Shown here in pieces: positions 47,168-56,599 of a DNA stretch of 64,000 nucleotides. The position numbers were made by a program, and so were the translations under genes. The stretch is taken from assembly GCA_020634755.1 (NCBI GenBank), contig JACKBC010000001.1:310001-374000 (forward strand), in the 5' to 3' direction. The stretch comes from Caldilineaceae bacterium. Lineage in GTDB: Bacteria; Chloroflexota; Anaerolineae; Caldilineales; Caldilineaceae. Each line of letters opens with the position of its first letter. Position 1 is the stretch's first letter. The notes under the pieces are model-generated. The model searched no databases. It was not told the origin of the DNA and was given only the letters and a program-made list of their open reading frames with translations.

Positions 47168-49069
47168 ATGCACATGATCCGCCGCTACCTGACCCGCGTC
47201 GACTCCATTCTCATTCTGCTGCTTGGCCTCAGCCTGTTGGCGATTACGCCGCTCTTTGCACCCGGCTATTTTTACAATGCCCATGATGGTCGCCACAGCG
47301 TCTTTTATCTCATCCAATTCGACGCCTCCATTCGCGATGGCGCACTGTGGCCCCGCTGGGCCATGCACCACATACAGGGCTATGGCTATCCCACCTTTAT
47401 CATTCAAGCGCCGTTGGGGTTTTATTTGGGCGAACTTTTTGTGTTGCTGGGGGCGGGGTACACGCTGGCGGCCAAACTTTCGTGGGCGGTCGGTTTTTTG
47501 GTCAGCGGCTGGGGCATGTACGCGCTGGTGCGCTATTGGATTCGCCGCTATGGCGCGCAAAGCAGTGCGCCGGATTTACGCATCAAGCTTGCTGCCGCCG
47601 CGGCGGGGCTCATCTATGTCTTTTTGCCCTATCACCTGGTCGATATCTACGTGCGCGCGGCGCTCAACGATACGCTGTTGCTGGCCTGGTTTCCCTGGGT
47701 GTTCCTTACCTTTGACAAGCTGGTGGACGGCGGCTTGACGCCCGGCTGGCCGCGGCGATTGGCATTGGCCAGCCTATGCATGGCGGGCATGCTGCTTACC
47801 CACACCTTTGCGCTCATCTCCTTTGCACCACTGACGGTTACTTTCGTGCTCTTTCGGCTCTTCCTGGCCTGGCGCATGGACCGTCAACGCGCGACCGGTA
47901 TGGCGCTGCGCCAATTATGGCAACGCACATTGCTGGCTGGACTGGGCGGCGTGGGCAGCCTGCTGCTCTGCGCCAACTTTATTTTGCCGCTGCTGGTGGA
48001 AGGGCAGAATTTGCAGGATCAAGTCTATACCACCAACACCTATGATTTTCACCGCCACTTTGTCTATCTCAGCCAGTTTTTCAGCCCCGTGTGGGGTTTT
48101 GGCTATTCAGACGATCCCTTTGGCGTCAACGACGGCATGAGCTTTCAGGTGGGCGTCATGGCCTTGCTGCTGGCACTGGCCGCGGTCTTCTGCCTAGCAC
48201 AGCCGCGCGCCAATGTGGGTCAAGTTTCCCAACTTGACTCGCCGCTCTGTCCCCCGCCCTTCCTCTGGCTGACCGGCTATCTCATTGCGATAACAGCCGC
48301 GCTCCTCTTTATCATGACGCCGCTCGCCGCGCCCTTGTGGGAAACGGTGACCGCGCTGGCCGTCATCCAATTTCCGTGGCGGCTGCTGGCCCTGGCCGGG
48401 TTTACCGTGAGCGGGCTGGGCGGGTTGGGGCTGTGGCAATTGCTGCACAATCTGGAGGTTGGCTCCACGCAGGGCCAGGAAATGGCCGGTGAGCTGCTGG
48501 TATTTGGATTACTGGCCGTTTTTGCCGGCACGAGCTATATTGGCGCGCCCCTACAGCCCGTAGAGCCCTGGCGCGAGGATGGGCGCGCCATCTTCCGCTT
48601 TGAAGAAGAGCACCCAGATATGATTGCCTATACCAAGTGGGTTCAGGAGCCATTTACCCAATCGCCCATGACCAAGGACTATCAATCCGCTAGCTATGAA
48701 GAGGCACACGGGGAAAATGACATGCTGGAGCGGCTGGCCATTATCGCCGGTCGTGGCCAAATTGAAAGCCAATATAGCCGCGGGTCCAGCGCCGGCGGCG
48801 TGGTGCAGGCCGATGGCCCCATTACCGTACGCGTGCACCTGCTCTACTTTCCCGGCTGGCGGGCATACATTGACGACACCCCTGCGGAACTGCGCATTTC
48901 CGACCCGCACGGGCTGATCGAAGTAGACGTGCCCGCCGGTCAGCATCGCCTGGACGTACGCATGGAAGCCACGCCGGTGCGCCGCTTGGGGACCGCCATT
49001 TCGTGGGGCGCCCTGCTTGTGATGCTGGGGCTGTTCTGGTGGGCAAGGCGAAATAATCAAACTGGATAG
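47168..49069 (+). CDS. PTPS-related (PF10131-like) polytopic membrane protein
   Basis: 633 residues with about eleven membrane helices. The N-terminal loop HDGRHSVFYLIQFDASIRDGALWPRW and GYGYPTFIIQAPLGFYLGELF match the membrane family called 6-pyruvoyl-tetrahydropterin synthase-related. It has the layout of GT-C glycosyltransferases, with acidic residues in the first extracytoplasmic loop and a C-terminal beta domain (VRVHLLYFPGWRAYIDDTPAELR) like that of YfhO proteins. It probably works on lipid-linked sugars at the membrane, but no substrate is known. The start may be the third codon, which is also Met. Confidence 0.82.
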   Translation: MHMIRRYLTRVDSILILLLGLSLLAITPLFAPGYFYNAHDGRHSVFYLIQFDASIRDGALWPRWAMHHIQGYGYPTFIIQAPLGFYLGELFVLLGAGYTLAAKLSWAVGFLVSGWGMYALVRYWIRRYGAQSSAPDLRIKLAAAAAGLIYVFLPYHLVDIYVRAALNDTLLLAWFPWVFLTFDKLVDGGLTPGWPRRLALASLCMAGMLLTHTFALISFAPLTVTFVLFRLFLAWRMDRQRATGMALRQLWQRTLLAGLGGVGSLLLCANFILPLLVEGQNLQDQVYTTNTYDFHRHFVYLSQFFSPVWGFGYSDDPFGVNDGMSFQVGVMALLLALAAVFCLAQPRANVGQVSQLDSPLCPPPFLWLTGYLIAITAALLFIMTPLAAPLWETVTALAVIQFPWRLLALAGFTVSGLGGLGLWQLLHNLEVGSTQGQEMAGELLVFGLLAVFAGTSYIGAPLQPVEPWREDGRAIFRFEEEHPDMIAYTKWVQEPFTQSPMTKDYQSASYEEAHGENDMLERLAIIAGRGQIESQYSRGSSAGGVVQADGPITVRVHLLYFPGWRAYIDDTPAELRISDPHGLIEVDVPAGQHRLDVRMEATPVRRLGTAISWGALLVMLGLFWWARRNNQTG

Positions 49070-49209
49070 CCTGTTAGCGTGCAAGCAAACACGCTCGTCG
49101 CATCCGGCACCAGCGTATCCGGCGAGAGGAAGCCAACCATCGGTTGGTTGCCCAGGCGGTCATCATAGTCGCGGCTGTTGTAGTAGTGCTGGGCGTGGTG
49201 AGCAGCCCA
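49057..49209 (-). pseudogene. Remnant of an unidentified coding sequence
   Basis: On the minus strand this stretch reads as protein-like sequence (HHAQHYYNSRDYDDRLGNQP, then VGFLSPDTLVPDATSVFACT) that ends in a stop inside the 3' end of the preceding gene. There is no start codon and stops interrupt the frame just upstream. I do not recognise the family. It looks like the tail of a decayed gene, but chance is possible. Confidence 0.3.
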
Positions 49210-49465
49210 TCATCCTCAGCGGTGATGGGCGGGAAGTCAGTGACGGTGGGCTGAGCGGGCTGAGGCAGGTATCGTTTTGATCTTAGGGGCGGTGGGCTGT
49301 GGCAATGTGGCTTTAATCGCTGCGTCGATCAGTCAGTAGCGCTTCGGGGAAGGCCGGGAAAGCCTGTTGAGTGATTATAAAAGAAAAAGAGACCAGGGTA
49401 TGTCACTCCTGGCCTCATTAGCGTATTGACGGCCCACCGCTACAGCTAGACGGGGGCGCATTATT
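49070..49465. other. Spacer with possible gene debris
   Basis: About 400 bases. The first part carries the possible remnant on the minus strand; the rest (49210-49390) is GC-rich and without a supported gene. The terminator of the YtxH-like gene lies at its right end. Confidence 0.5.
49385..49427 (-). terminator. Terminator after the YtxH-like gene
   Basis: On the minus strand CCAGG and CCTGG arms enclose about nine bases and are followed by CTCTTTTTCTTTT. It lies about 45 bases past the stop of the small gene. Confidence 0.65.
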
Positions 49466-49696
49466 TTACCCCTCCATGAGCTTCGGCTTTGGCTTTTTGG
49501 CTTCGACAAACGCCTGCTGCATTTCCAGCTGACGCGCCTGGGCGGCTTTGCGGCCTTCGGCCAAGGCGTGGTCCAACCGTGACCGGTACGTCGCATCGTA
49601 CTCGGCATCATTGGTTGGCCCAAACACATAGCTGACCACGGCACTCACCGCTACGCCCACAGCAGCGCCGATAATAAAGTTTGATAATTTACCCAC
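49466..49696 (-). CDS. Small YtxH-like membrane-anchored protein
   Basis: 76 residues. It has a Gly/Ala/Val-rich membrane helix (FIIGAAVGVAVSAVVSYVFGP) and then a charged helix (YRSRLDHALAEGRKAAQARQLEMQQAF). This is the layout of YtxH-type proteins, whose role is poorly known and often linked to stress. The start is a GTG with an AGGAGG site five bases upstream, strong support for a real gene. It stands alone between two spacers. Confidence 0.72.
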   Translation of the reverse strand: MGKLSNFIIGAAVGVAVSAVVSYVFGPTNDAEYDATYRSRLDHALAEGRKAAQARQLEMQQAFVEAKKPKPKLMEG

Positions 49697-49790
49697 AAGA
49701 ACCTCCTATACACAACGAATTCACCACTGCCTTATTTTTCCAAACCATCTCCGAGCCTCTATTGACGTTCTTGTGGGCTAGCGTTGAACT

Positions 49791-50819
49791 TTACCCACGA
49801 AAGCGCGGCGCCACCTCTTTGGCAAAGAGACGCAGCCCTTCCGACGCCGGGGCATCCATAAACCAGAGCATAAAGTGCGTGATGCCCAGGTCAATGCACT
49901 GCTGCAAGTCGTGCACAACCTGTGCAGGCGTGCCCACAATATAGTGCTCGGTCAATGTATGCGGCAACTCATCGGTGGCGCCGCTGACAAAGGCCGTTAC
50001 ATCAGCCGCATACTGATCAGTGGGGGCCAACGCCATCATCGCACGCAGTTGACGGCGAATGCCCTCCACATCGGGGGCGATCAAGATCTGCGTCTCCAAG
50101 CTGCGCTCAATTTCATCAATATTTCGCCCGGCTGCCGCACACGCTATGGCCAATTCATCCAGCAGCCGGCGCAACTCCGGCAGGCTCACCGGCGTCGTAT
50201 TCCAGCCCTGGCCATAGCGCGCGCACGCCTCCAAAATCAGCGGATGGTTGCGCCCAAACCAGATGGGCGGATGCGGCTGCTGCACGGGCCGCGGCGTGGC
50301 CGTGGCCTTTTCAAACTGATAATAGCGCCCCTGATAGCTAACCGGTTCCTGTGCTTGCCAAAGCAAGCGTGCAATTTCAGCGCCCTCCAGCGTGCGCGCC
50401 ATGCGCTCATCCTCATCCGCCGGAAAGTCCAGCCCATAGGCGTGATGCTCGGCGGCACTGTAGGCAGCATCAATAAAGAAGATAAAACGCCCGCCCGAGA
50501 TTTGATCCAGCGTGGCCGTCATTTTGGCCGTTAGCGCCGGCTGCCGGAAAAAGTGGGCCTGATGAATCAAGCCCAGACGGGCGCGTTTGGTTGCCCCCGC
50601 CAACGCAGCCAACGTGGTCCAGCCCTCCAAAATGGCGTTGTCCTGCCCCAACATCAAATGATCCGCCACCCACAGCGCGTCGTAGCCCAGGGCGTCGGCT
50701 TCTTGCGCCATGCCCATGGTCACCGACGCGTCCAGCGCGGCATAATTGGCCGTGCGAAAAAGTCGCCCGCCCGGAGAAGCAAAGATGGGAACGCAAAAAC
50801 CAAATTGGATGGGATACAT
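49791..50819 (-). CDS. LLM-class flavin/F420-dependent oxidoreductase
   Basis: 342 residues with the luciferase-like monooxygenase barrel. Visible family patterns are the N-terminal FGFCVPIFA strand, LGYDALWVADHLML near residue 43, ARLGLIHQAHFFRQPALTAKMTATLDQISGGRFIFFI, and PPIWFGRNHPLILEACARYGQGWN. The set is nearer to F420-dependent members than to bacterial luciferase, but the cofactor cannot be fixed from sequence reading. Cytoplasmic, no signal peptide. It does not seem to be in an operon with its neighbours. Substrate is unknown. Confidence 0.9.
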   Translation of the reverse strand: MYPIQFGFCVPIFASPGGRLFRTANYAALDASVTMGMAQEADALGYDALWVADHLMLGQDNAILEGWTTLAALAGATKRARLGLIHQAHFFRQPALTAKMTATLDQISGGRFIFFIDAAYSAAEHHAYGLDFPADEDERMARTLEGAEIARLLWQAQEPVSYQGRYYQFEKATATPRPVQQPHPPIWFGRNHPLILEACARYGQGWNTTPVSLPELRRLLDELAIACAAAGRNIDEIERSLETQILIAPDVEGIRRQLRAMMALAPTDQYAADVTAFVSGATDELPHTLTEHYIVGTPAQVVHDLQQCIDLGITHFMLWFMDAPASEGLRLFAKEVAPRFRG

Positions 50820-50975
50820 TGCTGTTTGCTCCGGTGACGTGAATGGATACGCTGAACAAAATGGTCAAATCTATGCTATCACAAGCGGGCTGGATGCGGA
50901 TAATATGAGAGCGCCCGACACACGTAGCAGGCAAGGCGTGTGCCTTGCCTGTACGCAAGAGCGGATTTTTCAAGA

Positions 50976-53927
50976 CTACTTGAATTTCACTTGCAGCACA
51001 GCCACACTGAACAACAATCCCAACCAAATCAGCAGTCCGGCCATGCTCCATTGGACGCCGCGCCGCCAGCTGGCGGGCGCGTAGGCAAAGACAACGGTGT
51101 GGTCGCCAGCGGGCAGCTCAATGCCGCGCGCTAAATAGTTGGCCGCATAAATTGGCGTTTCGGCGCCGTCCACCCAGGCGCGCCAGCCCGGATAATAGCT
51201 GTCGCTCAACACAAGCCGCGCCGCCTCTTGGCTGTGGGCGCGCAATTCGACCCGCTCCGACGCGTATGCAATCATCTCCACGGCATCATCAGCATGAGCG
51301 GTTGCCACAAACGGTGGCGCGCCTTCCAGAATGACCACTCGATCTAATTCCGCCGCATGTTCTTCAACCAGGGCCAATGCTTCTTGCTCATCGGTGGCGG
51401 ATAGGCTTTGATGCACCAAATAGGCGCGCGGCAACACATCCAAATTTTCGTAAATTTTCACGTCACCGCTGTGGACGCGCTGAAAATGGCCGCGGTCGCT
51501 GGGCAGCAGCGGCACAAATGCGCCCGTACGCTCGTCCACCAGCGTGGCCGCTTGCAGCACGGCCGCCAGCGCCGCCAAATCTTGTTGAAACTGGGCAGTT
51601 AGCTGCACTTCGATCTCTTGCGGCGTCATGGGCGCATCAAACGCCAAGCGCACAATGTATTCCTGCCGTCCCCCATCCACATCCCGCAAAGCTATTTGCG
51701 CACCGCGGCTAGCCGCCAGTGGGCTATCCAGCGCACCGTCCGCCCAATCAACGCCGGCCACAATAGAAAACGTTTGGGTGGTATCAGCGCCATGAACCTG
51801 TACGCGGGCCACCGCCGTATCCGCCGCCAGCATGCGCAGGGCGGATGCATCACCTTCCAGATACCCGATCAAATCGAGCCGCGTGGCTTCCAGCGGCTGC
51901 GGCACATTAACCACCGTAGTCGGTTGGGCCACATCTAATTTTGCCCCGATCTGGCGGTCATAATAAATATCGTCAACCCAGAGATCGCGCACTTTGTCGG
52001 TCATCACATATTGAATATTGAGAAAATTGAGCAGGCTGGTCGACGGCACTTGGCGCAGCTGCTCGCGCAGGCGACCATCCGGCACTACCTGGTCGGGCGG
52101 CACAAAGAGCGACAGCGCGTGGATGTAGCGCTGCAGCGGCAACACGCCGCCATCAAAGCCATCTACCGAAGGCACGCGCCAGAGCAGCGCCAGATTGGGC
52201 GCCAATATTTCCTGCTCTTTGAGCGCCACAATCAGCTGGTCAAACGCCCGCTTGTCCAGGCGAAAAGGGCCATCCCCCCCGTCTACAAAAATCGCCTGCA
52301 AATCGGCCATATCGCCGGGGTCGAAACGCGTGTTGCTCATGCTCAAAAAGCGCCCCATGGCGGCTGGCCCCACGCGCGCGCGCGCCGGATCCGTCAGCAG
52401 GTGCGCCGGACCGGTACGCACGCCGGCCACGGCTTCTGGTGCGGTGGGTTGCGTGTGGGGCAATGCATTGGCGGCCAGCAGCAGATCCAGCGCGACCAGC
52501 CCCATCAGGAACGCCGTCCATGCCCAAGTTCGCTGCCGCCACCAGCGCCCTTCACTTTGCCCCGCGCCGCCAATTTTAGACAACATCCATTCGGCGCCCA
52601 CACCGGCCAGCACCGCCGCCCCCATTGTATAGAGCATCATCCAGCGCGCCGGCGTGCGGAACAGGTCAAAGCCGGGCACAAATTTGTAGAGCAGAAAATA
52701 GAACGGATTCCAGCGGCCAGCGGCCAAAAAGAGCCCCAGCCCCACAAAGAGCAACCCAAAGAGCCAGCCGCGTGGCGTGGCTTCAACACCACCGCGCCAC
52801 GCCCCTTTCCATACGCCCAGCAGCGCCAACAATAGCCCAATCAACCCCACATAGGCCACAAATTCAGTATAGCCAGATGTACCAAAGACCACGCCCAAAT
52901 CGGCCAATCCGTAGCTGGGGAACAGCGTCCACAAAAGCTGAAGGGGCTTTAAGCTAAAACTGGTGGCCTCGGCATAGCTCAACCCACCGCTGCGTAACCC
53001 CAAGTTGCTTAGCTCCAGCGTGGGTAAAAGCTGGGCAGCTGCTATCCAGAGCGCCAGCACCACGCTGCCCACATAGAGCACCAGCCGCTCTCCCAATGCC
53101 CACCACAAGCGAGAATTCCAAAGGATTGTGGGGTGGGCAATTTTGGAAACATGCCCTACAGAGCGGCGCGCCAGCGGCAGCGTCACCGCCCATACCCCCA
53201 GGCCCAACAGATTGATATATGCCGTCTGCGTATGCCCAGCTAACAGCATCAACGCGATGACCGCGCTCAGGCCAACCACCTGTCCATAAAATCTCCGCGC
53301 CCGCCAAAAGCGCCGCCTTTTCCCCGCGGCGTCCACCCATTCCCTCTCTCGACCTTCGCATAATTTTCCAGCCGCCCCCCCGTCGTAAATCGTAAATCGT
53401 AAACTTGTGCTGAGTGAAGAAGTCGAAGCATCGTAAATCCACACCAGCCACGGCAGCCAGGCCGCGCCATTCATCTGGTTAATATGCCCGATCAGCCCGC
53501 CATAAAAGCCGCTGCCGCACAGCGTCAACCCGGTGATCAGTCCGGCGCCGGCGCCATAACCCCAGCGCCGCATGAGCAGATAACCACCCAAGCCCAACAG
53601 CCACGCATGCATGGCCGCGCTCCAGTAGATCTGCTTGGTCACCGGCAGCCAGCTCAGCGGCCAGTGCAGCGGATAGAGCACGGCGGATTGCGGATTCGCC
53701 AAAAAGGGAACACCCAGAAAGCTATAGGGATTCCAAAGGGGAATACGGCCGTGGCGCAAGGCGTCAGCCGCATAGTCACGATAGGGATAAAAATAGAGCA
53801 GAATGTCGCCGCTGGCCAGTACACGATTGGTAAAGAGAAGCCGGTAAAAGAGCAGCAGCACAAAAAGCGCCAGAGCAAGCGCAATGAGGAAGTCAACACG
53901 CCATCGGCGCGGGTGTCTTGGGGCCAT
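50976..53927 (-). CDS. YfhO-family polytopic membrane protein
   Basis: About 983 residues with a dozen or more membrane helices and a large extracytoplasmic C-terminal part. The start resembles YfhO: YRLLFTNRVLASGDILLYFYPYRDYAADALRHGRIPLWNPY, and the end LSDSYYPGWRAWVDGAETPIYAANY is also typical. YfhO of Gram-positives is needed to glycosylate lipoteichoic acid, so a GT-C-type transfer on the outside is likely. The frame is open to TTG 53981, but ATG 53927 starts the basic lead into the first helix. A hydrophilic segment near residue 185-225 is encoded by spacer-type repeat DNA (about 53330-53440). Confidence 0.87.
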   Translation of the reverse strand: MAPRHPRRWRVDFLIALALALFVLLLFYRLLFTNRVLASGDILLYFYPYRDYAADALRHGRIPLWNPYSFLGVPFLANPQSAVLYPLHWPLSWLPVTKQIYWSAAMHAWLLGLGGYLLMRRWGYGAGAGLITGLTLCGSGFYGGLIGHINQMNGAAWLPWLVWIYDASTSSLSTSLRFTIYDGGAAGKLCEGREREWVDAAGKRRRFWRARRFYGQVVGLSAVIALMLLAGHTQTAYINLLGLGVWAVTLPLARRSVGHVSKIAHPTILWNSRLWWALGERLVLYVGSVVLALWIAAAQLLPTLELSNLGLRSGGLSYAEATSFSLKPLQLLWTLFPSYGLADLGVVFGTSGYTEFVAYVGLIGLLLALLGVWKGAWRGGVEATPRGWLFGLLFVGLGLFLAAGRWNPFYFLLYKFVPGFDLFRTPARWMMLYTMGAAVLAGVGAEWMLSKIGGAGQSEGRWWRQRTWAWTAFLMGLVALDLLLAANALPHTQPTAPEAVAGVRTGPAHLLTDPARARVGPAAMGRFLSMSNTRFDPGDMADLQAIFVDGGDGPFRLDKRAFDQLIVALKEQEILAPNLALLWRVPSVDGFDGGVLPLQRYIHALSLFVPPDQVVPDGRLREQLRQVPSTSLLNFLNIQYVMTDKVRDLWVDDIYYDRQIGAKLDVAQPTTVVNVPQPLEATRLDLIGYLEGDASALRMLAADTAVARVQVHGADTTQTFSIVAGVDWADGALDSPLAASRGAQIALRDVDGGRQEYIVRLAFDAPMTPQEIEVQLTAQFQQDLAALAAVLQAATLVDERTGAFVPLLPSDRGHFQRVHSGDVKIYENLDVLPRAYLVHQSLSATDEQEALALVEEHAAELDRVVILEGAPPFVATAHADDAVEMIAYASERVELRAHSQEAARLVLSDSYYPGWRAWVDGAETPIYAANYLARGIELPAGDHTVVFAYAPASWRRGVQWSMAGLLIWLGLLFSVAVLQVKFK

Positions 53928-54027
53928 TGGAAAGGAATCGAATTGCGAATGGGCAACGCGGACCGGATGACAAGAGGACAAGGTGACCGGGTGAAGCCTG
54001 ATCGGTCAACCGGTCATCCCTTCACCA

Positions 54028-55458
54028 TCATCCACCCAATGCGCTGCCGCGCATCTCCATGGGCAGCAGGAAGGTCATGCCGCTAGAAACGGCCAATACC
54101 AGCAGGATAATCAGCCAGGGCGCGGCTTCCAACAAGGCGTGCCCGCGGTTGCGGTGTGCTTTGGCGCCAGCATTGAGCGCCAGCGCAATGGCGCCAAACA
54201 GCCCGCCATAGGTGATGATCGTCTGCAAAATTTGGATCGCATTGGTGGATGGAACAAAGAGCGCGGCCAGCGTCCAGTCCGGCTCGCCCAGCAGCGGCAG
54301 ACCAAGCGTGCGGGCGAAAAAGGTTTGGAAGGCCGGCACCAGCGTCATGGCGCCGGTGAGAAAGTGGAACAGATAGTGGGCAAACCAAATGGCAAAGCCC
54401 AACGGCACAAAGCTATACGCATAGCGCATGACAATGCGATTGAGCGACTCTTTGCCCTTGGTGACCAGCTTGCCCAGCCCGGCCGCCACATAGCTCAGCG
54501 CCAGTGGAATCACAACCGCGGCCAGCAGGAAGACTAGCCCCAATACCAATGGTTCGCTCTGCGTATGTAGCGAGTCGCCAAGGAACTTCTCCAAGCGGTA
54601 GTAGGGCGGGGTCATGCCAAAGGCATTCATTAGCGCCAGCGAGGCCGCTACAATGCTCAACCAGGCCAGGTCCAGCCGATGACGCCAGGTTTGCCGGAAC
54701 AGCTCATTGCCGGGCGGACGCAGAGCCAACGCCACGTTGTCGTGTGGACAGGCGCGCACACAATCCAGACAGAGCGTACAGTTCATGTTGCTTTGGATGG
54801 TGGGCACAAACAGTTCAAGCTGGCAACCGTCCTGATGGGTAACAGAATTGCCATTGATGCAATCCTGCGTTTTGCAGCTGCGGCACGTATCCAGGCTGCG
54901 CGAGGTAATCTGCGTGGGGCTAATGGTGCTGTAGAGAAAATTGAATGTGCCCAATGGACAGACGTACATACAAAAGCTGCTGCGCGTGAAGAACGCTTCC
55001 AGCACAAAGGCCACGCCAAAATAGGCCACCGTCAGCCATGCCGTCCACAGCGGCGTACCCCACAGATCAAAAAGCTCATAGCTATAAATAATAAGCAGCA
55101 GAGAGATGAGCGCCAGCCACTTGTTGCGCAGCGCTTGCGGCCAGCGACGCGTGGGGCGCCCCAACCATTTGGCCAGCCGCCGCGGCAGCATAAATGGACA
55201 GGCCGCGCAAAACAGGTTGCCCACCAGCAGCAGCGCCAACACGACCAGCCCGCGGTAATGCACCCAGGCGCTCACCGTGCCCACATTTTTGGCCGCAATT
55301 TGGGTGCCGAAAAAGCCATCCACAATAATGGCCACCGCCAGCGTAAAGAGCACAATTTGCACCATGGTGCGGGCATGCTTCCACTTGAGCAGCGAGCCCA
55401 GCAGCGGAATGCGCAAGATGTCGAAGCGAAAGCGACGATTTTGAATTGAGCTAATCAT
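54028..55458 (-). CDS. Membrane polyferredoxin (NosR/NapH-like)
   Basis: About 476 residues: several N-terminal helices, a cytoplasmic iron-sulfur part, then more helices. The cysteine-rich loop has NLFCAACPFMLPRRLA and SSFCMYVCPLGTFNFLYS at the membrane edge, then DTCRSCKTQDCINGN and a ferredoxin-type CTLCLDCVRACPHDN. This is the layout of NapH/NosR/CcoG-type proteins, which pass electrons from quinol to periplasmic enzymes. The start ATG 55458 overlaps the stop of the upstream gene by eight bases and has a GAGGAG site. The partner enzyme is not in the window. Confidence 0.87.
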   Translation of the reverse strand: MISSIQNRRFRFDILRIPLLGSLLKWKHARTMVQIVLFTLAVAIIVDGFFGTQIAAKNVGTVSAWVHYRGLVVLALLLVGNLFCAACPFMLPRRLAKWLGRPTRRWPQALRNKWLALISLLLIIYSYELFDLWGTPLWTAWLTVAYFGVAFVLEAFFTRSSFCMYVCPLGTFNFLYSTISPTQITSRSLDTCRSCKTQDCINGNSVTHQDGCQLELFVPTIQSNMNCTLCLDCVRACPHDNVALALRPPGNELFRQTWRHRLDLAWLSIVAASLALMNAFGMTPPYYRLEKFLGDSLHTQSEPLVLGLVFLLAAVVIPLALSYVAAGLGKLVTKGKESLNRIVMRYAYSFVPLGFAIWFAHYLFHFLTGAMTLVPAFQTFFARTLGLPLLGEPDWTLAALFVPSTNAIQILQTIITYGGLFGAIALALNAGAKAHRNRGHALLEAAPWLIILLVLAVSSGMTFLLPMEMRGSALGG

Positions 55459-56308
55459 GGGCGGTCTCCTCTTCGTCTTCCCCATCGTCAACTTCACCGT
55501 TCGACGAGCGCAAGAACCAAAAGAACAATAGCAGAATGGGAATCAGTGCGCCCCCCCCGATAGCCAGCAAATAGCCCATAGAGAGCCCGGCCAGACCACG
55601 GGCCGGCGCCGCATTCGCCGGGCGCGTCGTTTCCCCCGTGGACGCAGACGCGTCTGTCGCGCCATTGTCGGCTTGTCCATTACCAGCCTGTACATTTACC
55701 GCCGGCGCCCCGCTTTGCCCGCTGGCCAGCGGACTGGTGAGCACAAAAGAGGGCGTTACAATGGGGCTTTCGAATTGCTCCAGACTTTGGGGCAGCACCA
55801 AAAACGTAAAGGGGGCCGTCCACTCTCCATCCTCATCCTTGACAATAAATAGGCCGCTCCACTGGCCAACCGGTGTAAAGTCATACAGGATTGAATAGTC
55901 GCCTGGATACTGTTCGGGATCGATCAGGATATCGATCGGCCCCAGATCGCGGCCGGGCTGGCAACACAATTCAGTCGAGCCGGGCGGGGCCAGATAGGCT
56001 TCCACAGTCAGCCCATTAATGGGCTGGTACGTTTTGATGTCGTACACAACCAACGAGACAAAGGTTTCGCCAGGGGTAGTCACCGGATAGGGACTGACTT
56101 GAATGAGCCACTCATACTTTGCGGTCAGGTCACCGGCCACAACCACACCGCCGTGGGCTTGAGCCGGTAAGGCCGTGAGCGGAAGAAGAGCGGTGATCAG
56201 CAGGAGGAGTCGACAAATTTGCCACCCGATGCGGCGCGGCATCAGGCGTTGCCGCGCGGTGGCGCAGCGGTGCAATACACCTGGCATGAGTTGAATAAAT
56301 GTACGCAC
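55451..56308 (-). CDS. Secreted protein with C-terminal anchor, partner of the polyferredoxin
   Basis: 285 residues: signal peptide (LLLLITALLPLTALPAQA, cut near residue 50), then a beta-sandwich domain of about 130 residues with HGGVVVAGDLTAKYEWLIQVSPYPVTTPGETFVSL and SGLFIVKDEDGEWTAPFTFLV, which recalls FixH/YtkA-like domains. A linker with repeats of Gly/Asn/Ser follows, then a C-terminal membrane helix (AIGGGALIPILLLFFWFL) and an acidic tail. One Cys-Cys pair (STELCCQPG) could bind metal. It overlaps the polyferredoxin gene, so both likely act in one electron-transfer or metal-handling unit. The family assignment is tentative. Confidence 0.72.
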   Translation of the reverse strand: MRTFIQLMPGVLHRCATARQRLMPRRIGWQICRLLLLITALLPLTALPAQAHGGVVVAGDLTAKYEWLIQVSPYPVTTPGETFVSLVVYDIKTYQPINGLTVEAYLAPPGSTELCCQPGRDLGPIDILIDPEQYPGDYSILYDFTPVGQWSGLFIVKDEDGEWTAPFTFLVLPQSLEQFESPIVTPSFVLTSPLASGQSGAPAVNVQAGNGQADNGATDASASTGETTRPANAAPARGLAGLSMGYLLAIGGGALIPILLLFFWFLRSSNGEVDDGEDEEETAHD

Positions 56309-56361
56309 AATATTTTTGTTTCGTGAATCCTATGCGTCAATAGCCATCTTATAGACTTATG

Positions 56362-56435
56362 TTACGCAAGCCTTGAGGAAAGTCGGCTCGCCGACGCTCC
56401 CGTTTCGCTCTAGCTGACTGGCTGTCGCTGCGTAA
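56362..56435. repeat. TTACGCA/TGCGTAA element, copy J, inverted
   Basis: A 74-base copy with both ends intact. Its reverse complement matches copy F through TTACGCAGCGACAGCCAGTC and most of the body. Confidence 0.8.
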
Positions 56436-56599
56436 CGTGAGTCATAGATACATTAGCTACTGGCAGATTATAGTTATGTGAACGCTCGCTATTATTGTAC
56501 CACAGATTGATTGCGCCATTGTGAACAATCGATCTGTGGTAGGCCGCAGTGCGCATTACAACCGCAGGCGTTGGTACTGCGCTGCGCGCCAATGGGAGA

